Shown: positions 33,452 to 42,060, counted from the first letter of the stretch. The stretch is 64,000 nucleotides of DNA from an uncultured Oscillospiraceae bacterium (GCA_934466455.1 CAKSLF010000001.1:121298-185297), one strand, 5' to 3'. The notes: generated by a model from the letters alone, not told the origin. Made by a program: numbers and translations.

Positions 33452-34098
33452 CAACGGAGGTTAAAGAAAAGTTTTCCGCAAAGGACAGCCTTGCTCATGT
33501 TTTCTTTTCCAACCCGGTCCTTGTCGGCGGTCTTGTTATAGGGCAGCTTGCCGCGGGCGACACAAGCCTGCAAACGGGCGTTGCGCTTACGGTCACTTTT
33601 CTTTTTGTAACGGTGCCGGTGCTTGTTTTTGCCGCCGCAGCGGGAAAGCTTCTTCCACGCTGGCTGCGTATTGTGACATATATGCTTATATCCGGCGGAA
33701 TGTTGTTTCCGGCGTACCTTGTTTGCCGGGGCATTTCTCCGATGATTTTTGATTCTGTGGGAATTTATCTTCCGCTTTTGGCTGTAAGCACCATTCCCAC
33801 GGCATATTCCGTAAAATATTCCGAAAAACACGATGTACCGAAAGCATTTATGGACGGAATTGCTCTCAGCCTTGGTTTTGGCGCAGTTGCGCTTATTCTT
33901 GGCGCAGGAAGAGAATTTTTTGGTTACGGAACCCTTTGGGGAATGAAGATTACCGAAAATTCTTTTCCGGCAATAAGCCTTCCTTTTTGGGGATTTATCC
34001 TTCTCGGATTTATGGCGGCGGGGGTCGCCGGGGTGCGAATCCTTTTCAAAAAGCCGGAATATGCCCATTTCGGCAATGTAAAGGAGGATGAGGCATGA
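33448..34098 (+). CDS. rnfE: RnfE-like membrane subunit lacking cluster cysteines
   Basis: A 216-aa protein with about six helices. Homology to RnfE/NqrD is seen in FSNPVLVGGL (19-29), DSVGIYLPLLAVS (102-114), AFMDGIALSLGFGAVALILG and REFFGYGTLWG. The two cysteines that bind the intramembrane iron-sulfur cluster in RnfE are missing: the LGLCP position reads VIGQLAAG (30-37) and the NC position reads STIP (114-117). It lies between rnfD and rnfA with 4-bp overlaps. Confidence 0.83.
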   Translation: MTTEVKEKFSAKDSLAHVFFSNPVLVGGLVIGQLAAGDTSLQTGVALTVTFLFVTVPVLVFAAAAGKLLPRWLRIVTYMLISGGMLFPAYLVCRGISPMIFDSVGIYLPLLAVSTIPTAYSVKYSEKHDVPKAFMDGIALSLGFGAVALILGAGREFFGYGTLWGMKITENSFPAISLPFWGFILLGFMAAGVAGVRILFKKPEYAHFGNVKEDEA

Positions 34099-34688
34099 CC
34101 TATATTGCGCATTTTTTTATAATGATGCTTACGGCTCTTTTTATAGAAAACATCATTTTTACAAGAGCACTTGGAACAAGCTGGCTGCTGTATCTCATAA
34201 AAAAACCGGGCGAGCTTTTGCGCTGCACGGTTCTTCTGACCGTAATAACAACCCTTTCCGGTATGATAGGTTATCCGCTCAGAGGTCTTGCGGAGGAAAG
34301 CGAACATTCTTATATACTTATCCCGATGATTTATATACTTTGCATTGCGGTGGTATATATAGGGGTCTATTTCTTCATCAAGTATGTTATGCCGGAAACC
34401 TATGAAAAGGCGGAATTTAACCTTGGTGCGGCGGCGTTTAACTGCGCCGTCCTCGGAAGTCTTCTTGTACCCTCCGTCGGAAGAATGGATTTTATAAGCA
34501 CAATAGGTTATGGGCTTGGAATGAGCTTTGGCTTTGCTTTGGCGGTGCTTATTGTCGGATTTGGCATAGAGCGCATAAGCCTTTGCCGTGTTCCGGGAGC
34601 GTTCAAGGGGCTTCCTATAACTCTTATATATCTCGGGCTTTTGTCCCTTGCTTTTTATGGGCTTGTTGGGCACCAGCTTCCCACCTGA
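34095..34688 (+). CDS. rnfA: RnfA-like membrane subunit, one cluster cysteine kept
   Basis: A 197-aa protein with six helices. RnfA-like features are the N-terminal FIENIIFTRALG, AAFNCAVLGSLL (Cys117 keeps the NCAVLG ligand), YGLGMSFGFALAVLIV, and GAFKGLPITLIYLGL near the C-terminus. The first ligand (LGLCPFLG in RnfA) is replaced by LGTSWLL (26-32). The operon then goes straight to an unrelated gene: no rnfG or rnfB follows. Confidence 0.83.
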   Translation: MTYIAHFFIMMLTALFIENIIFTRALGTSWLLYLIKKPGELLRCTVLLTVITTLSGMIGYPLRGLAEESEHSYILIPMIYILCIAVVYIGVYFFIKYVMPETYEKAEFNLGAAAFNCAVLGSLLVPSVGRMDFISTIGYGLGMSFGFALAVLIVGFGIERISLCRVPGAFKGLPITLIYLGLLSLAFYGLVGHQLPT

Positions 34689-34705
34689 TTTTTCGGTGAA
34701 TTGCT

Positions 34706-36103
34706 ATGTTTGAAAAGAAATTTAAGGTAAAACATTATAGATCAAGAATCTATAACCCGATAAAGGGGAAAATCATAAAAGCCGTTCTTGCGGTTGTTGC
34801 CGTGTGCGCACTTTTTGCTGCGGGCTGGTTTGCATATGAACCGCTTATGAAGGCAATAAACGAGCGCAACAAGGAAATAATCCAAAACGACCCCATTTCA
34901 AAGCCCCAGCCGGAACAAAAGCCTGCGGAGCTTCCGAAAGAGTTTTTAGATAAAAAGACCGTTGCGGTAACAGTACCGGAGGAAAAGCTTTATAACAGCG
35001 GCGATTTTTATTCCTTCCTTTCCTCCCTCGATAAAGAAATTACGGCGGTTGTAATTGATATGAAGACCGCCGCAGGCACGGTTACATACAAGTCTAACCA
35101 GGTAAGCGTACAAAACGCCGGAGCAACGGCGGAAAATGCAATTGACCTTGGGAGCTATATTGATACGGTCCGTCGTGCCGGCTATGATGTTATAGTAAGA
35201 ATATATGCCTTTGAGGACGCTACCGCCCCATACAAATCCTCGGATATGGCTATCCGTTACGAATCCGAGGACGGCGTGCTTTGGTTGGATGACAGCGTGG
35301 ATAACGGCGGAAAGCCGTGGCTTAATCCATATTCCGATACTGCGCAGAAATATGTTCTTGATATTATCTATGATGCGGTTGATTTTGGCGCAGACGCAAT
35401 TATTCTTGACGGGCTGCGCTTTCCCGAGGAAAGTGCAGCCATGGGTTATGCGTATTTCGGCGTTGGCACGGAGGATATAAGCCGGGAAGAAGCTCTCGGT
35501 ATGTTCGCAAAGCGGGCATATTCCGCCACCGTAACAAGCGAAACGGATTTGCTCATCGCTTTTGACGGAGAAAAAGCCGCTCTTTATGGGGATATTCCGA
35601 CATATGAGGCGGACGGCTTTGCGCCGTACATAGACCTTACACTTTTTGCGGGTAAAAAAGCTGTAAACGGAACGGAGTTCGGAGAGCTGCCCGCAGACAC
35701 GACCGAATTTGTAAAAGCGGTATATGCTTCTCTTAATCTTGCACCGGAAGCAAAGGCAATTTCCGTTATATCCTGTAACGGGCTTACCGCCGGGCAGCTT
35801 CGCAGTGCGGCAAGAGCCATCGGCGACCTTGAAACTGCCGGATTTGTCGTTATATATGACGAAGCGATGTTTACCGGCGTTGTTCCGCCGGAGGAACAGC
35901 CGGAGGACGAAAATTCCTCCCAAGCCTCTTCTCAACCGCAGACGCCGCCGGTAACGCCGGTAACACCGCCTGCGTCCTCCTCCTCAACGGCGTCGGTTCC
36001 GGAAAGCCAGCCGGAAACTCCGTCTTCAAAACCTCAGGAAAGCTCTTCTTCGGAATCAAGCTCATATTCTTCCATAGGCGACGGAACGGTAACATGGGGA
36101 TAA
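34706..36103 (+). CDS. Membrane-anchored putative glycoside hydrolase (DUF4015-like)
   Basis: A 465-aa protein with a basic cytoplasmic tail, one signal-anchor helix (about 26-47), a TIM-barrel-like domain (about 80-395) and a Ser/Pro/Glu-rich tail (396-465). WLNPYSDTAQKYVLDIIYDA and GADAIILDGLRFP match the putative glycoside hydrolase family PF13200. The acidic DG in ILDGLRFP sits at the end of a barrel strand. Start ATG 17 bp after rnfA with a weak site (GGTGAA). Probably an extracellular polysaccharide-acting protein; catalysis is unproven in this family. Confidence 0.78.
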   Translation: MFEKKFKVKHYRSRIYNPIKGKIIKAVLAVVAVCALFAAGWFAYEPLMKAINERNKEIIQNDPISKPQPEQKPAELPKEFLDKKTVAVTVPEEKLYNSGDFYSFLSSLDKEITAVVIDMKTAAGTVTYKSNQVSVQNAGATAENAIDLGSYIDTVRRAGYDVIVRIYAFEDATAPYKSSDMAIRYESEDGVLWLDDSVDNGGKPWLNPYSDTAQKYVLDIIYDAVDFGADAIILDGLRFPEESAAMGYAYFGVGTEDISREEALGMFAKRAYSATVTSETDLLIAFDGEKAALYGDIPTYEADGFAPYIDLTLFAGKKAVNGTEFGELPADTTEFVKAVYASLNLAPEAKAISVISCNGLTAGQLRSAARAIGDLETAGFVVIYDEAMFTGVVPPEEQPEDENSSQASSQPQTPPVTPVTPPASSSSTASVPESQPETPSSKPQESSSSESSSYSSIGDGTVTWG

Positions 36104-36114
36104 AATGCCGGTAT

Positions 36115-36155
36115 AAAAAGCTTCAAAAGCCAATGCGGCTTTTGAAGCTTTTTTT
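36115..36155 (+). terminator. Terminator of the rnf operon
   Basis: Inverted repeat AAAAAGCTTCAAAAGCC / GGCTTTTGAAGCTTTTT with a long T-run. Confidence 0.93.
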
Positions 36156-36212
36156 CTTGCAAAAATATAAGATATACTATATTATTAAATAAAGAAAAGG
36201 AGGGATTGCCTT

Positions 36213-36710
36213 ATGACCGCAGAAAGACGGGACAAGATAAACTATTACCTTGACATTGCGGATACCGTAATGGAGCGGGGAACCTGCCTTCGCCGGCGTT
36301 ACGGCGCAATTATTGTAAAAAACGACCAGATAATTTCCACCGGGTATGTGGGCGCACCAAGGGGACGCAAAAACTGCAGCGACCTTGGATATTGCGCAAG
36401 GGAACGCCTTAATGTCCCGAGAGGGGAGAGATACGAGCTTTGCCGTTCCGTTCATGCGGAGGCAAATGCGATCATCCATGCGGCAAGAACGGATATGATA
36501 GGCGCAACCCTCTATCTTGTGGGGCGGGAGGTTGAAAGCGGAAGCTATGTGGCTAACGCCAACCCTTGCAGTATGTGCAAACGCCTTATCATAAATTCCG
36601 GAATAGAAACGGTTATAATCCGCGATGATTCGGACAATTACCGTGTAATACAGGTTACGGACGAATGGATTAAAAACGACGAATCCCTTGAGGGAGTTTT
36701 CGGCTATTAA
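36213..36710 (+). CDS. dCMP deaminase family protein (ComEB-like)
   Basis: A 165-aa zinc-dependent deaminase. Motifs CRSVHAEANAI (HAE, about residue 73) and NPCSMCKRLIINSGI (PCxxC, about 106) form the catalytic zinc site. N-terminal features RRRYGAIIVKNDQIISTGYVG fit the deoxycytidylate deaminase/ComEB group, here quoted in two parts as RRRYGAIIV and IISTGYVG. It converts dCMP to dUMP for thymidylate synthesis. RBS AAAGGAGGG. Monocistronic between two terminators. Confidence 0.9.
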   Translation: MTAERRDKINYYLDIADTVMERGTCLRRRYGAIIVKNDQIISTGYVGAPRGRKNCSDLGYCARERLNVPRGERYELCRSVHAEANAIIHAARTDMIGATLYLVGREVESGSYVANANPCSMCKRLIINSGIETVIIRDDSDNYRVIQVTDEWIKNDESLEGVFGY

Positions 36711-36726
36711 AAGAATACATAAACAA

Positions 36727-36756
36727 AAAAATCCCTGCCGAAAGGCAGGGATTTTT
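36727..36756. terminator. Bidirectional terminator
   Basis: Inverted repeat AAAAATCCCTGCC / GGCAGGGATTTTT between the convergent dCMP deaminase and sortase genes. Confidence 0.9.
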
Positions 36757-36771
36757 GTTCCGTAAAATTTA

Positions 36772-37800
36772 TCAGCCGTTGGAGCTTACAGAAGAATTTG
36801 CAGCTATGGATTCCGTGCTGGGCTTCCAGTTTGCAACATAATCATTAAAGGCATCGGAATAGGTTTTCGGTACCGGAGCTTCCGCATTGATTGTAAAGGA
36901 AGCGTTCTTTTGAACAAGGCTGTTTTCATCGGTAACAAGCTTTGCCACTATAACAAAGCGGTAGTTGCCTCGCTTCTGAAGACCAAAGCCTACGGTGCAG
37001 GTGGAAAGGGTAAGGATTTTATCCGCTGCGGTTACATCAACATCATATTTATAAAGAGAACGCTCTTTTACGGTGTCAAGAAGAGTACCGTAATCAATGC
37101 CGGGTTCCGGTTCGATGTACCAAAGGGATTTTCCGCCGTCGATTTTGGCGTCGTTATAGAATACGGAAAAAACCTCATAAACAAGGGTCTTGGTAGGAGT
37201 GGAAAAATAAATATAAGGGGTTTTTTCCGCAAAGCTCGGGTCTTTGAAATTAAAGAGCTGGGAGAAAAGCGGGCCCTCGGGGTCATCGTCCTTATAGCTC
37301 TTGTTGGTTATACCAAGGTCGCTGTGACCAAAAATAACGGTATTTGTGGACATATCGCTTGCGTCGCTTCCAAAGGTGTTGCGGAGGTGGGTATAATATG
37401 CGCCGTATACCCAGTATTCCTTACCGCTTCCCACGCCGCCAAGCTTTTTGCCGTTAATATCTCTGCGGTCATAGGAATAGGAGGAGGCGTCGTGGCAAAC
37501 GCCTGCGTCAACATCGGAAAGACCGGGGATATAAAGCCAGCCGACAACATCATCGTTGCTTTCTTTTGCTGCTTTTACTTTGTCGGTGCGGTCGGGTATA
37601 TCAAGCTTTGGTACGGAATTATCTTCGGAACTGCTTCCGGAATCGCCGTTACCCGGAGTAATTACAATGGAGTTGCCGGAGTTGCTGCTATTATTGCTGC
37701 CGTCTTTGTTACAGCCGGTAAATACCACCATAAGTAAAGCCATAAGTAAGGCAACAACGGGAATCAGGGTGCGTTTTTTGAAAATCTTGCTGTCTTTCAT
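36772..37800 (-). CDS. srtB: Class B sortase with lipobox-like N-terminus
   Basis: A 342-aa extracytoplasmic transpeptidase. Catalytic triad motifs are VIFGHSDLG (His), ILTLSTCTV (Cys in TLSTC) and KRGNYRFVIVAK (Arg). The N-terminus KKRTLIPVVALLMALLMVVFTGCNKDG, cited here by parts, ends in FTGC (Cys30) followed by an Asn/Gly/Ser-rich linker. It therefore looks like a lipoprotein rather than a signal-anchored sortase. There is a C-terminal extension of about 60 residues. ATG at 37800 has GAAAGGA upstream. No LPxTG-type or NPQTN substrate gene is seen next to it. Confidence 0.88.
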   Translation of the reverse strand: MKDSKIFKKRTLIPVVALLMALLMVVFTGCNKDGSNNSSNSGNSIVITPGNGDSGSSSEDNSVPKLDIPDRTDKVKAAKESNDDVVGWLYIPGLSDVDAGVCHDASSYSYDRRDINGKKLGGVGSGKEYWVYGAYYTHLRNTFGSDASDMSTNTVIFGHSDLGITNKSYKDDDPEGPLFSQLFNFKDPSFAEKTPYIYFSTPTKTLVYEVFSVFYNDAKIDGGKSLWYIEPEPGIDYGTLLDTVKERSLYKYDVDVTAADKILTLSTCTVGFGLQKRGNYRFVIVAKLVTDENSLVQKNASFTINAEAPVPKTYSDAFNDYVANWKPSTESIAANSSVSSNG

Positions 37801-37943
37801 TATACAAAATCCTTTCAAGAATTTTTAAGCGGGTTTGTATTAAATATACCATTAAATTGCTCTAAAAACAAGCCCATATTAAGTATTTATATAAAATAAG
37901 TGCGTCCAAATTCATAATCTGTTGCACCAAAGAAAAATAAATT

Positions 37944-38579
37944 TTACTTTTCTTCGTCGAAAAAAGAAATTTTAAGCTCGGGAAAAGGAATGATCGGTTT
38001 TGGCGGAGAAAGCGGCTCGTTAAGCCGCTTTTCAAGAGTAACAATACTATGCCATTCGCCGAACTTAAAGCCGGTGTTCCCGGCAAAGCCGCACTCCGTA
38101 AAGCCGAATTTTTCGTGCATTTTAAGGGAGGGCAGATTATCCGAAACGATTAGGGAATAGCAAATGCAAAATCCTTGCTTTTGAAGAATACCAAGCAGCT
38201 TTTCCAAAAGCAGGGTGCCGATGCCTTTGCCCTTTGCTTCGGGGCTGACATAGATGGAATCCTCAACAGTCCATTGGTATGCGGCACGGGTATACAGCGG
38301 TCCGCCGTAGGCATAGCCAAGGATTTTGCCGTCTTCCTCATAAACGATCCATGGGTACTTTTTTGAAATCTCTTCTATACGGCGGCAGAAATCCTCCAAA
38401 GAGGGAACATCGTATTCAAAGGTATAAGAAGTATGCTCAATATACGGAGCATATATGCGCAAAAGCTGCTCCGCATCGGCAGAAACCGCAAGGCGGATTT
38501 TGCCGTTTAATCTTTGTTTTTCCGTAGGCTGTCGCTCCTTATAAAATATTGTATTGAGGTAAAGGGAATCATTGCGCAA
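37944..38579 (-). CDS. GNAT acetyltransferase, phosphinothricin/MnaT-like
   Basis: A GNAT enzyme whose core IRLAVSADAEQLLRIYAPYI is followed by TSYTFEYDVPS, WTVEDSIYVSPEAKGKGIG and KFGFTECGFAGNTGFKFGEWH. This layout is typical of PAT/MnaT enzymes that acetylate phosphinothricin, methionine sulfone or similar amino acids. The 3' end of the CtpE-like gene overlaps the 5' end by 73 bp. The start is uncertain: the 38579 site is TTG without a good RBS, while AAGGAG near 38540 has no standard start codon after it. The listed start is the outer limit. Confidence 0.75.
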   Translation of the reverse strand: MRNDSLYLNTIFYKERQPTEKQRLNGKIRLAVSADAEQLLRIYAPYIEHTSYTFEYDVPSLEDFCRRIEEISKKYPWIVYEEDGKILGYAYGGPLYTRAAYQWTVEDSIYVSPEAKGKGIGTLLLEKLLGILQKQGFCICYSLIVSDNLPSLKMHEKFGFTECGFAGNTGFKFGEWHSIVTLEKRLNEPLSPPKPIIPFPELKISFFDEEK

Positions 38580-40807
38580 AGCATAATGAGGGCTGCGCCG
38601 CCTAGAGGAACAAGCATAAACAGCTTATCAAAAATGAGCACGCCGCAGGCAAACGCTGCGGTGCAAAAAGCTACAAGGCAGCCCTTGAGCACGGTAAGAG
38701 GCAGGCATGAGCACAGAAGAGTAACAAGGCTAGAAATACCCGTAAAAATCACGCATACGGTGGATATTTCGTTTTCGGAAAGACCGAGATACTTACCCAT
38801 TGCCATGGCAAAAACAACGCCGCAGAATATGGTTGCCGCACCCGCAGCAGCCCGCTTGAGCACGGTGCTCATAAAATTTTTTGATACCCGCTTAAAATTC
38901 GGTTCAAGGGCAAGAACAACTCCGGGAATACCGGAAGCTACCGCACCGATAAGAGTCAGATGAATCGGCGCAAATGGATATTGCAGCGGAACAAACAACA
39001 AAAGAGCAGAAAGCCCAAAGGAATACATGGTCTTCATAAGAAAAAGCGAGGCGGCTCGCTGGATGTTATTTATAACCCTGCGCCCCTCGAGCACAACAGT
39101 GGGCATAACGGAAAAGTCGGAATCCAAAAGAACAAGCTGAGCAGCGTGGGAAGCGGCTTGTGCGCCGCTTGCCATCGCAACGGAGCAATCGGCGTCCTTC
39201 AGTGCAAGCACATCGTTTACGCCGTCGCCGGTCATTCCGACGGTGTGACCGGCATTTTGAAGAGCCTTGATTATAACACGCTTTTGCTCCGGATTTACTC
39301 TTCCGAATACAACGGTTTCCGGTGCCGCAGCGGAAAGCTCCTCATCTGAAAGGCGGGAGGCGTCCACAAACTTATCTGCGCCGAAAATTCCGGCTTTTTT
39401 TGCAATTACCGCAACCGAAACCGGATTATCTCCGCTTATAACTTTAATTGCCACATCGTTTTTGCGGAAATACTCAAAGGTTTCCGCTGCGCCGGGGCGA
39501 ATTTCGTCTTCAATCAGTATAAATCCAAGCGGTTTTTCCGCTTTGTATAATTTTCCGTCAAACACTGCGGCGCATACCGCAAGAACACGGGTGCCGTCGG
39601 CGGAATATTCCGCCGCCTGCCTAAGCTCGGCGGAAAAATCTTCTCCAAGAACAAATTCCGGGGCACCAAGCATAAAGGCTTTGCCGCCGAAGGCTGCGGC
39701 GGTGTATTTAAGCGCAGAGGAAAAAGGCTGAATGTGTTCCGCTTCGCCAAAGGCGGAGGCTTTTCCGAATTTTTCGGCAATCGCTCTTGCGGTGGCGTTA
39801 TCCGCCGGCGCATTTGCAAAAATCGCTGCGGCAACCTCGCCTATATCCTCTTCCCCGAGAGAAACAACGCCTTTTACCTTCATTCTTCCGGTGGTAATGG
39901 TACCGGTTTTATCAAGGCACAGAACATCGGCTCGTGCAAGCGATTCAAGAGAATAGAGCTGTTGGGTAAGAGTGCGCTTTTGCGCAAGGCGAACCGCACC
40001 AACGGCAAAGCTCATGCTTGTAAGAAGATAAAGCCCGTCCGGAATCATTCCTACCATAGAGGCAACGGTACTTATCATAGAATCCGTATAACCCGCCTGA
40101 TGCACAAAATAATGGTTAACAAAGGTAACAATGCCCATCGGAACAATAAAGGCGGTAATCACCTTAATTATTTTTGTCATGGTGGATTTGAGCACGGATT
40201 TTTCAACGGGGCGGCGGCGTGCCTGCGCCGTAAGTTTTTCGGCATAGCTGTCTGCGCCTACGGCGGTAAGGCGAACGGCACATTCTCCGCTTACAACAAA
40301 GCTTCCGGAAAGCACGCAGCTTCCTGCGGATTTTGCAATGGGGTCGCTTTCGCCGGTAAGCAAGCTCTCGTTCAAAGCCGCCTCTCCGCCTACAACAACT
40401 CCGTCTGCTGTTATTTGATCCCCCGCACCGACAATTACAATATCGCCGAGAACAAGCTCCCGGCAGGGCAGAACGACCTCTGCGCCGTCCCGGACAGCAC
40501 GGGCGGTTGGAGCGGTAAGCACGGAAAGCTTATCCAGAGTGCGCTTTGCACGAAGCTCCTGTATTGTTCCGATGAAGAAGTTTGAGATTACAATGCCGAG
40601 GAAGAGCATATTGCGGTAGCTGCCGGTTGTTATAACAAGGGCGGCAAGCACCACATTAAGCATATTGTAAAAGGTAAAGAGATTCGAAAACCAAATCTGC
40701 TTTACTGTTTTTTCGCCGCCCTTTGGCGGAACATTTGCCTTGCCCTCTTTAGCAAGCTTTTTTGCTTCTTCTGTGGATAGGGAGTGCCAGTGGGGATCGA
40801 TTTTCAA
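38507..40807 (-). CDS. CtpE-like P-type cation ATPase
   Basis: A 766-aa membrane ATPase of the HAD P-type group. TGES is at 151-154, IPDGLYLLTS at 255-264 in the ion-binding helix (PEGL in other members), LCLDKTGTITTG around 297-308, and TGDGVNDVLALKDADCSVAMA further on. The order and length resemble mycobacterial CtpE, a calcium pump, and streptococcal relatives. The start is TTG at 40807 with AAGGCAG upstream, only 18 bp after ribU with no terminator between, so it is probably cotranscribed with ribU. Ion specificity is inferred from the family. Confidence 0.87.
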   Translation of the reverse strand: MKIDPHWHSLSTEEAKKLAKEGKANVPPKGGEKTVKQIWFSNLFTFYNMLNVVLAALVITTGSYRNMLFLGIVISNFFIGTIQELRAKRTLDKLSVLTAPTARAVRDGAEVVLPCRELVLGDIVIVGAGDQITADGVVVGGEAALNESLLTGESDPIAKSAGSCVLSGSFVVSGECAVRLTAVGADSYAEKLTAQARRRPVEKSVLKSTMTKIIKVITAFIVPMGIVTFVNHYFVHQAGYTDSMISTVASMVGMIPDGLYLLTSMSFAVGAVRLAQKRTLTQQLYSLESLARADVLCLDKTGTITTGRMKVKGVVSLGEEDIGEVAAAIFANAPADNATARAIAEKFGKASAFGEAEHIQPFSSALKYTAAAFGGKAFMLGAPEFVLGEDFSAELRQAAEYSADGTRVLAVCAAVFDGKLYKAEKPLGFILIEDEIRPGAAETFEYFRKNDVAIKVISGDNPVSVAVIAKKAGIFGADKFVDASRLSDEELSAAAPETVVFGRVNPEQKRVIIKALQNAGHTVGMTGDGVNDVLALKDADCSVAMASGAQAASHAAQLVLLDSDFSVMPTVVLEGRRVINNIQRAASLFLMKTMYSFGLSALLLFVPLQYPFAPIHLTLIGAVASGIPGVVLALEPNFKRVSKNFMSTVLKRAAAGAATIFCGVVFAMAMGKYLGLSENEISTVCVIFTGISSLVTLLCSCLPLTVLKGCLVAFCTAAFACGVLIFDKLFMLVPLGGAALIMLCAMIPFTSIQYFIRSDSLRKNKD
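38635..38871. repeat. Cluster of five TGAGCAC words
   Basis: TGAGCACG at 38635-38642, 38696-38703 and 38857-38864, TGAGCACA at 38708-38715, and GTGCTCA at 38865-38871. The last two form a local palindrome. All lie in the 3' third of the CtpE-like gene. Confidence 0.65.
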
Positions 40808-40825
40808 AAAGATTTCACTGCCTTT

Positions 40826-41374
40826 TTACACAAGATTTATTCTTTGAAGGAATTTGTGTATGCGCTTATATATAAGCGCAGTTACAACGGCATTTATCCC
40901 CGCCTTGAGCAGGTTAAAGGGAACAATTACGGGCACCATCATTTGGAGAACGGTTTCTCTTGGCGTACCCATAAAAACAGGGGTAAGCCAAAGGTTCATA
41001 AGTGCCATTATCGCCGTTTGTATAAGCACACCGCACAAAAGCGCAATATATGCGTGCTTTCTGTCGTGGTGCTTTCTGTAAATAAAACCTGCAAGCAGGG
41101 CAAAACAGCCCGTTGCGGCAATGTGCATAACAATGCCAATCCAGCCGCTGCCTGCGCTTACGGTCATTCCCTGAATAAGCGAAACAACAACGGTAAGCCC
41201 AAAGCCCCACACCGGTCCGAAAAGAAAGGTGCCTATAAGTATCGGAATGTCTGCCGGGTCGTATTCAAGGAAAGGAGCAGGCGGAAAAGGAATTCTTACC
41301 GCAAGCATAAGTACGACGGAACAGGCGGCGAGAACGCCGAGGGTTGCAAGTTTTTTAAGATTTGTGTTTTTCAT
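40826..41374 (-). CDS. ribU: Riboflavin ECF transporter S component
   Basis: A 182-aa membrane protein with six helices, the substrate-binding part of an energy-coupling-factor transporter. FLEYDPADIPILIGTF near 36-50 is the characteristic RibU loop, followed by GPVWGFGLTVVVSLIQG. An FMN riboswitch lies directly upstream, which supports riboflavin as substrate. It needs a shared EcfAA'T module encoded elsewhere. RBS AAAGAGGTAG-like. Confidence 0.94.
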   Translation of the reverse strand: MKNTNLKKLATLGVLAACSVVLMLAVRIPFPPAPFLEYDPADIPILIGTFLFGPVWGFGLTVVVSLIQGMTVSAGSGWIGIVMHIAATGCFALLAGFIYRKHHDRKHAYIALLCGVLIQTAIMALMNLWLTPVFMGTPRETVLQMMVPVIVPFNLLKAGINAVVTALIYKRIHKFLQRINLV

Positions 41375-41438
41375 AATACTACCTCTTTTTTAATCTGTTA
41401 TGAACTGATTCTTAAAAATGAGGCAAAACGGCAGGGAA

Positions 41439-41476
41439 ATAAAAATGCTCCGTATCCCAAAAAAGATACGGAGCAC
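41439..41476 (-). terminator. Terminator of the FMN riboswitch expression platform
   Basis: On the minus strand GCTCCGTATC / GATACGGAGC with an 8-nt loop followed by ATTTTTATTT, between the aptamer and ribU. FMN binding is expected to favour it. Confidence 0.88.
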
Positions 41477-41496
41477 TGTTTTTCAACGCGGTTTCG

Positions 41497-41630
41497 CCAT
41501 CCGGACTAAGCGGCGCACGCCGCAACACCGTCGGTACGGGATTCTCACCCGTTCTGCAAGTTAAAAGCTCTCGGACTTGTCGGCACAAAGCCGCATCACC
41601 GCCGGTAGGGAATTTCACCCTGCCCCGAAA
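41497..41630 (-). ncRNA. FMN riboswitch (RFN element)
   Basis: The minus-strand RNA carries all the RFN landmarks in order: GGGGCAGGGTGAAATTCCC, TACCGGCGGTGATG, GTCCGAGAGC, ACGGGTGAGAATCCCGT, ACCGACGGT and TTAGTCCGGATGG. It precedes ribU by about 120 nt with a terminator in between, giving transcriptional OFF control by FMN. It may also control the CtpE-like ATPase cotranscribed with ribU. Confidence 0.97.
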
Positions 41631-41652
41631 CTATTTTTTGGAACAACAAGGA

Positions 41653-42060
41653 TTATTCCTCGTCTTTCTCCTCTTCGTCTTCGTCAAAGTCAAATTCGAG
41701 ATGTTCGCCGCAAGCGGGGCAATCCATTTCGCCTTCTTCTGCGACGGAACCGGGAATTTCGATAACCTCGCCGCAAGCGGGGCACTCTACTTCATAGCAG
41801 TCGTCGTCGCCGCAGCAGCAGCAATCGTCATCGTCTTCGTCGTAATCGTAATAATCGTTTTCAAGGTTTTCAAGGTCCTCGTCGATCATTTCGACCTGCT
41901 CGCCGACTTCGGCGAGGGAATCCTGAACATCTTCAAGGTCATAGGAAAGGTCTTCAAGAATGTCTGCAATTGCTTTGATGAGCTTGGTGTTCTTGGAATC
42001 TTCAAGCTCCATTCCTTCGATAAGACCTTTGAGATGAGCAACTTTTTCGGAAATAGTCAT
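41653..42060 (-). CDS. CD1247-type coiled-coil / zinc-ribbon protein
   Basis: A 135-aa acidic cytosolic protein. Residues 1-70 form a helical domain (MTISEKVAHLKGLIEGMEL) with a heptad-like acidic coiled coil. Then comes an Asp/Cys-rich stretch (CCCCGDDDC) and a ribbon with CPACGEVIEIPG and CPACGEHLEFDF, followed by an acidic tail. This matches the Clostridia family named after C. difficile CD1247. ATG at 42060 follows AAGGAG. It is immediately downstream of efp on the same strand. Function unknown. Confidence 0.83.
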   Translation of the reverse strand: MTISEKVAHLKGLIEGMELEDSKNTKLIKAIADILEDLSYDLEDVQDSLAEVGEQVEMIDEDLENLENDYYDYDEDDDDCCCCGDDDCYEVECPACGEVIEIPGSVAEEGEMDCPACGEHLEFDFDEDEEEKDEE

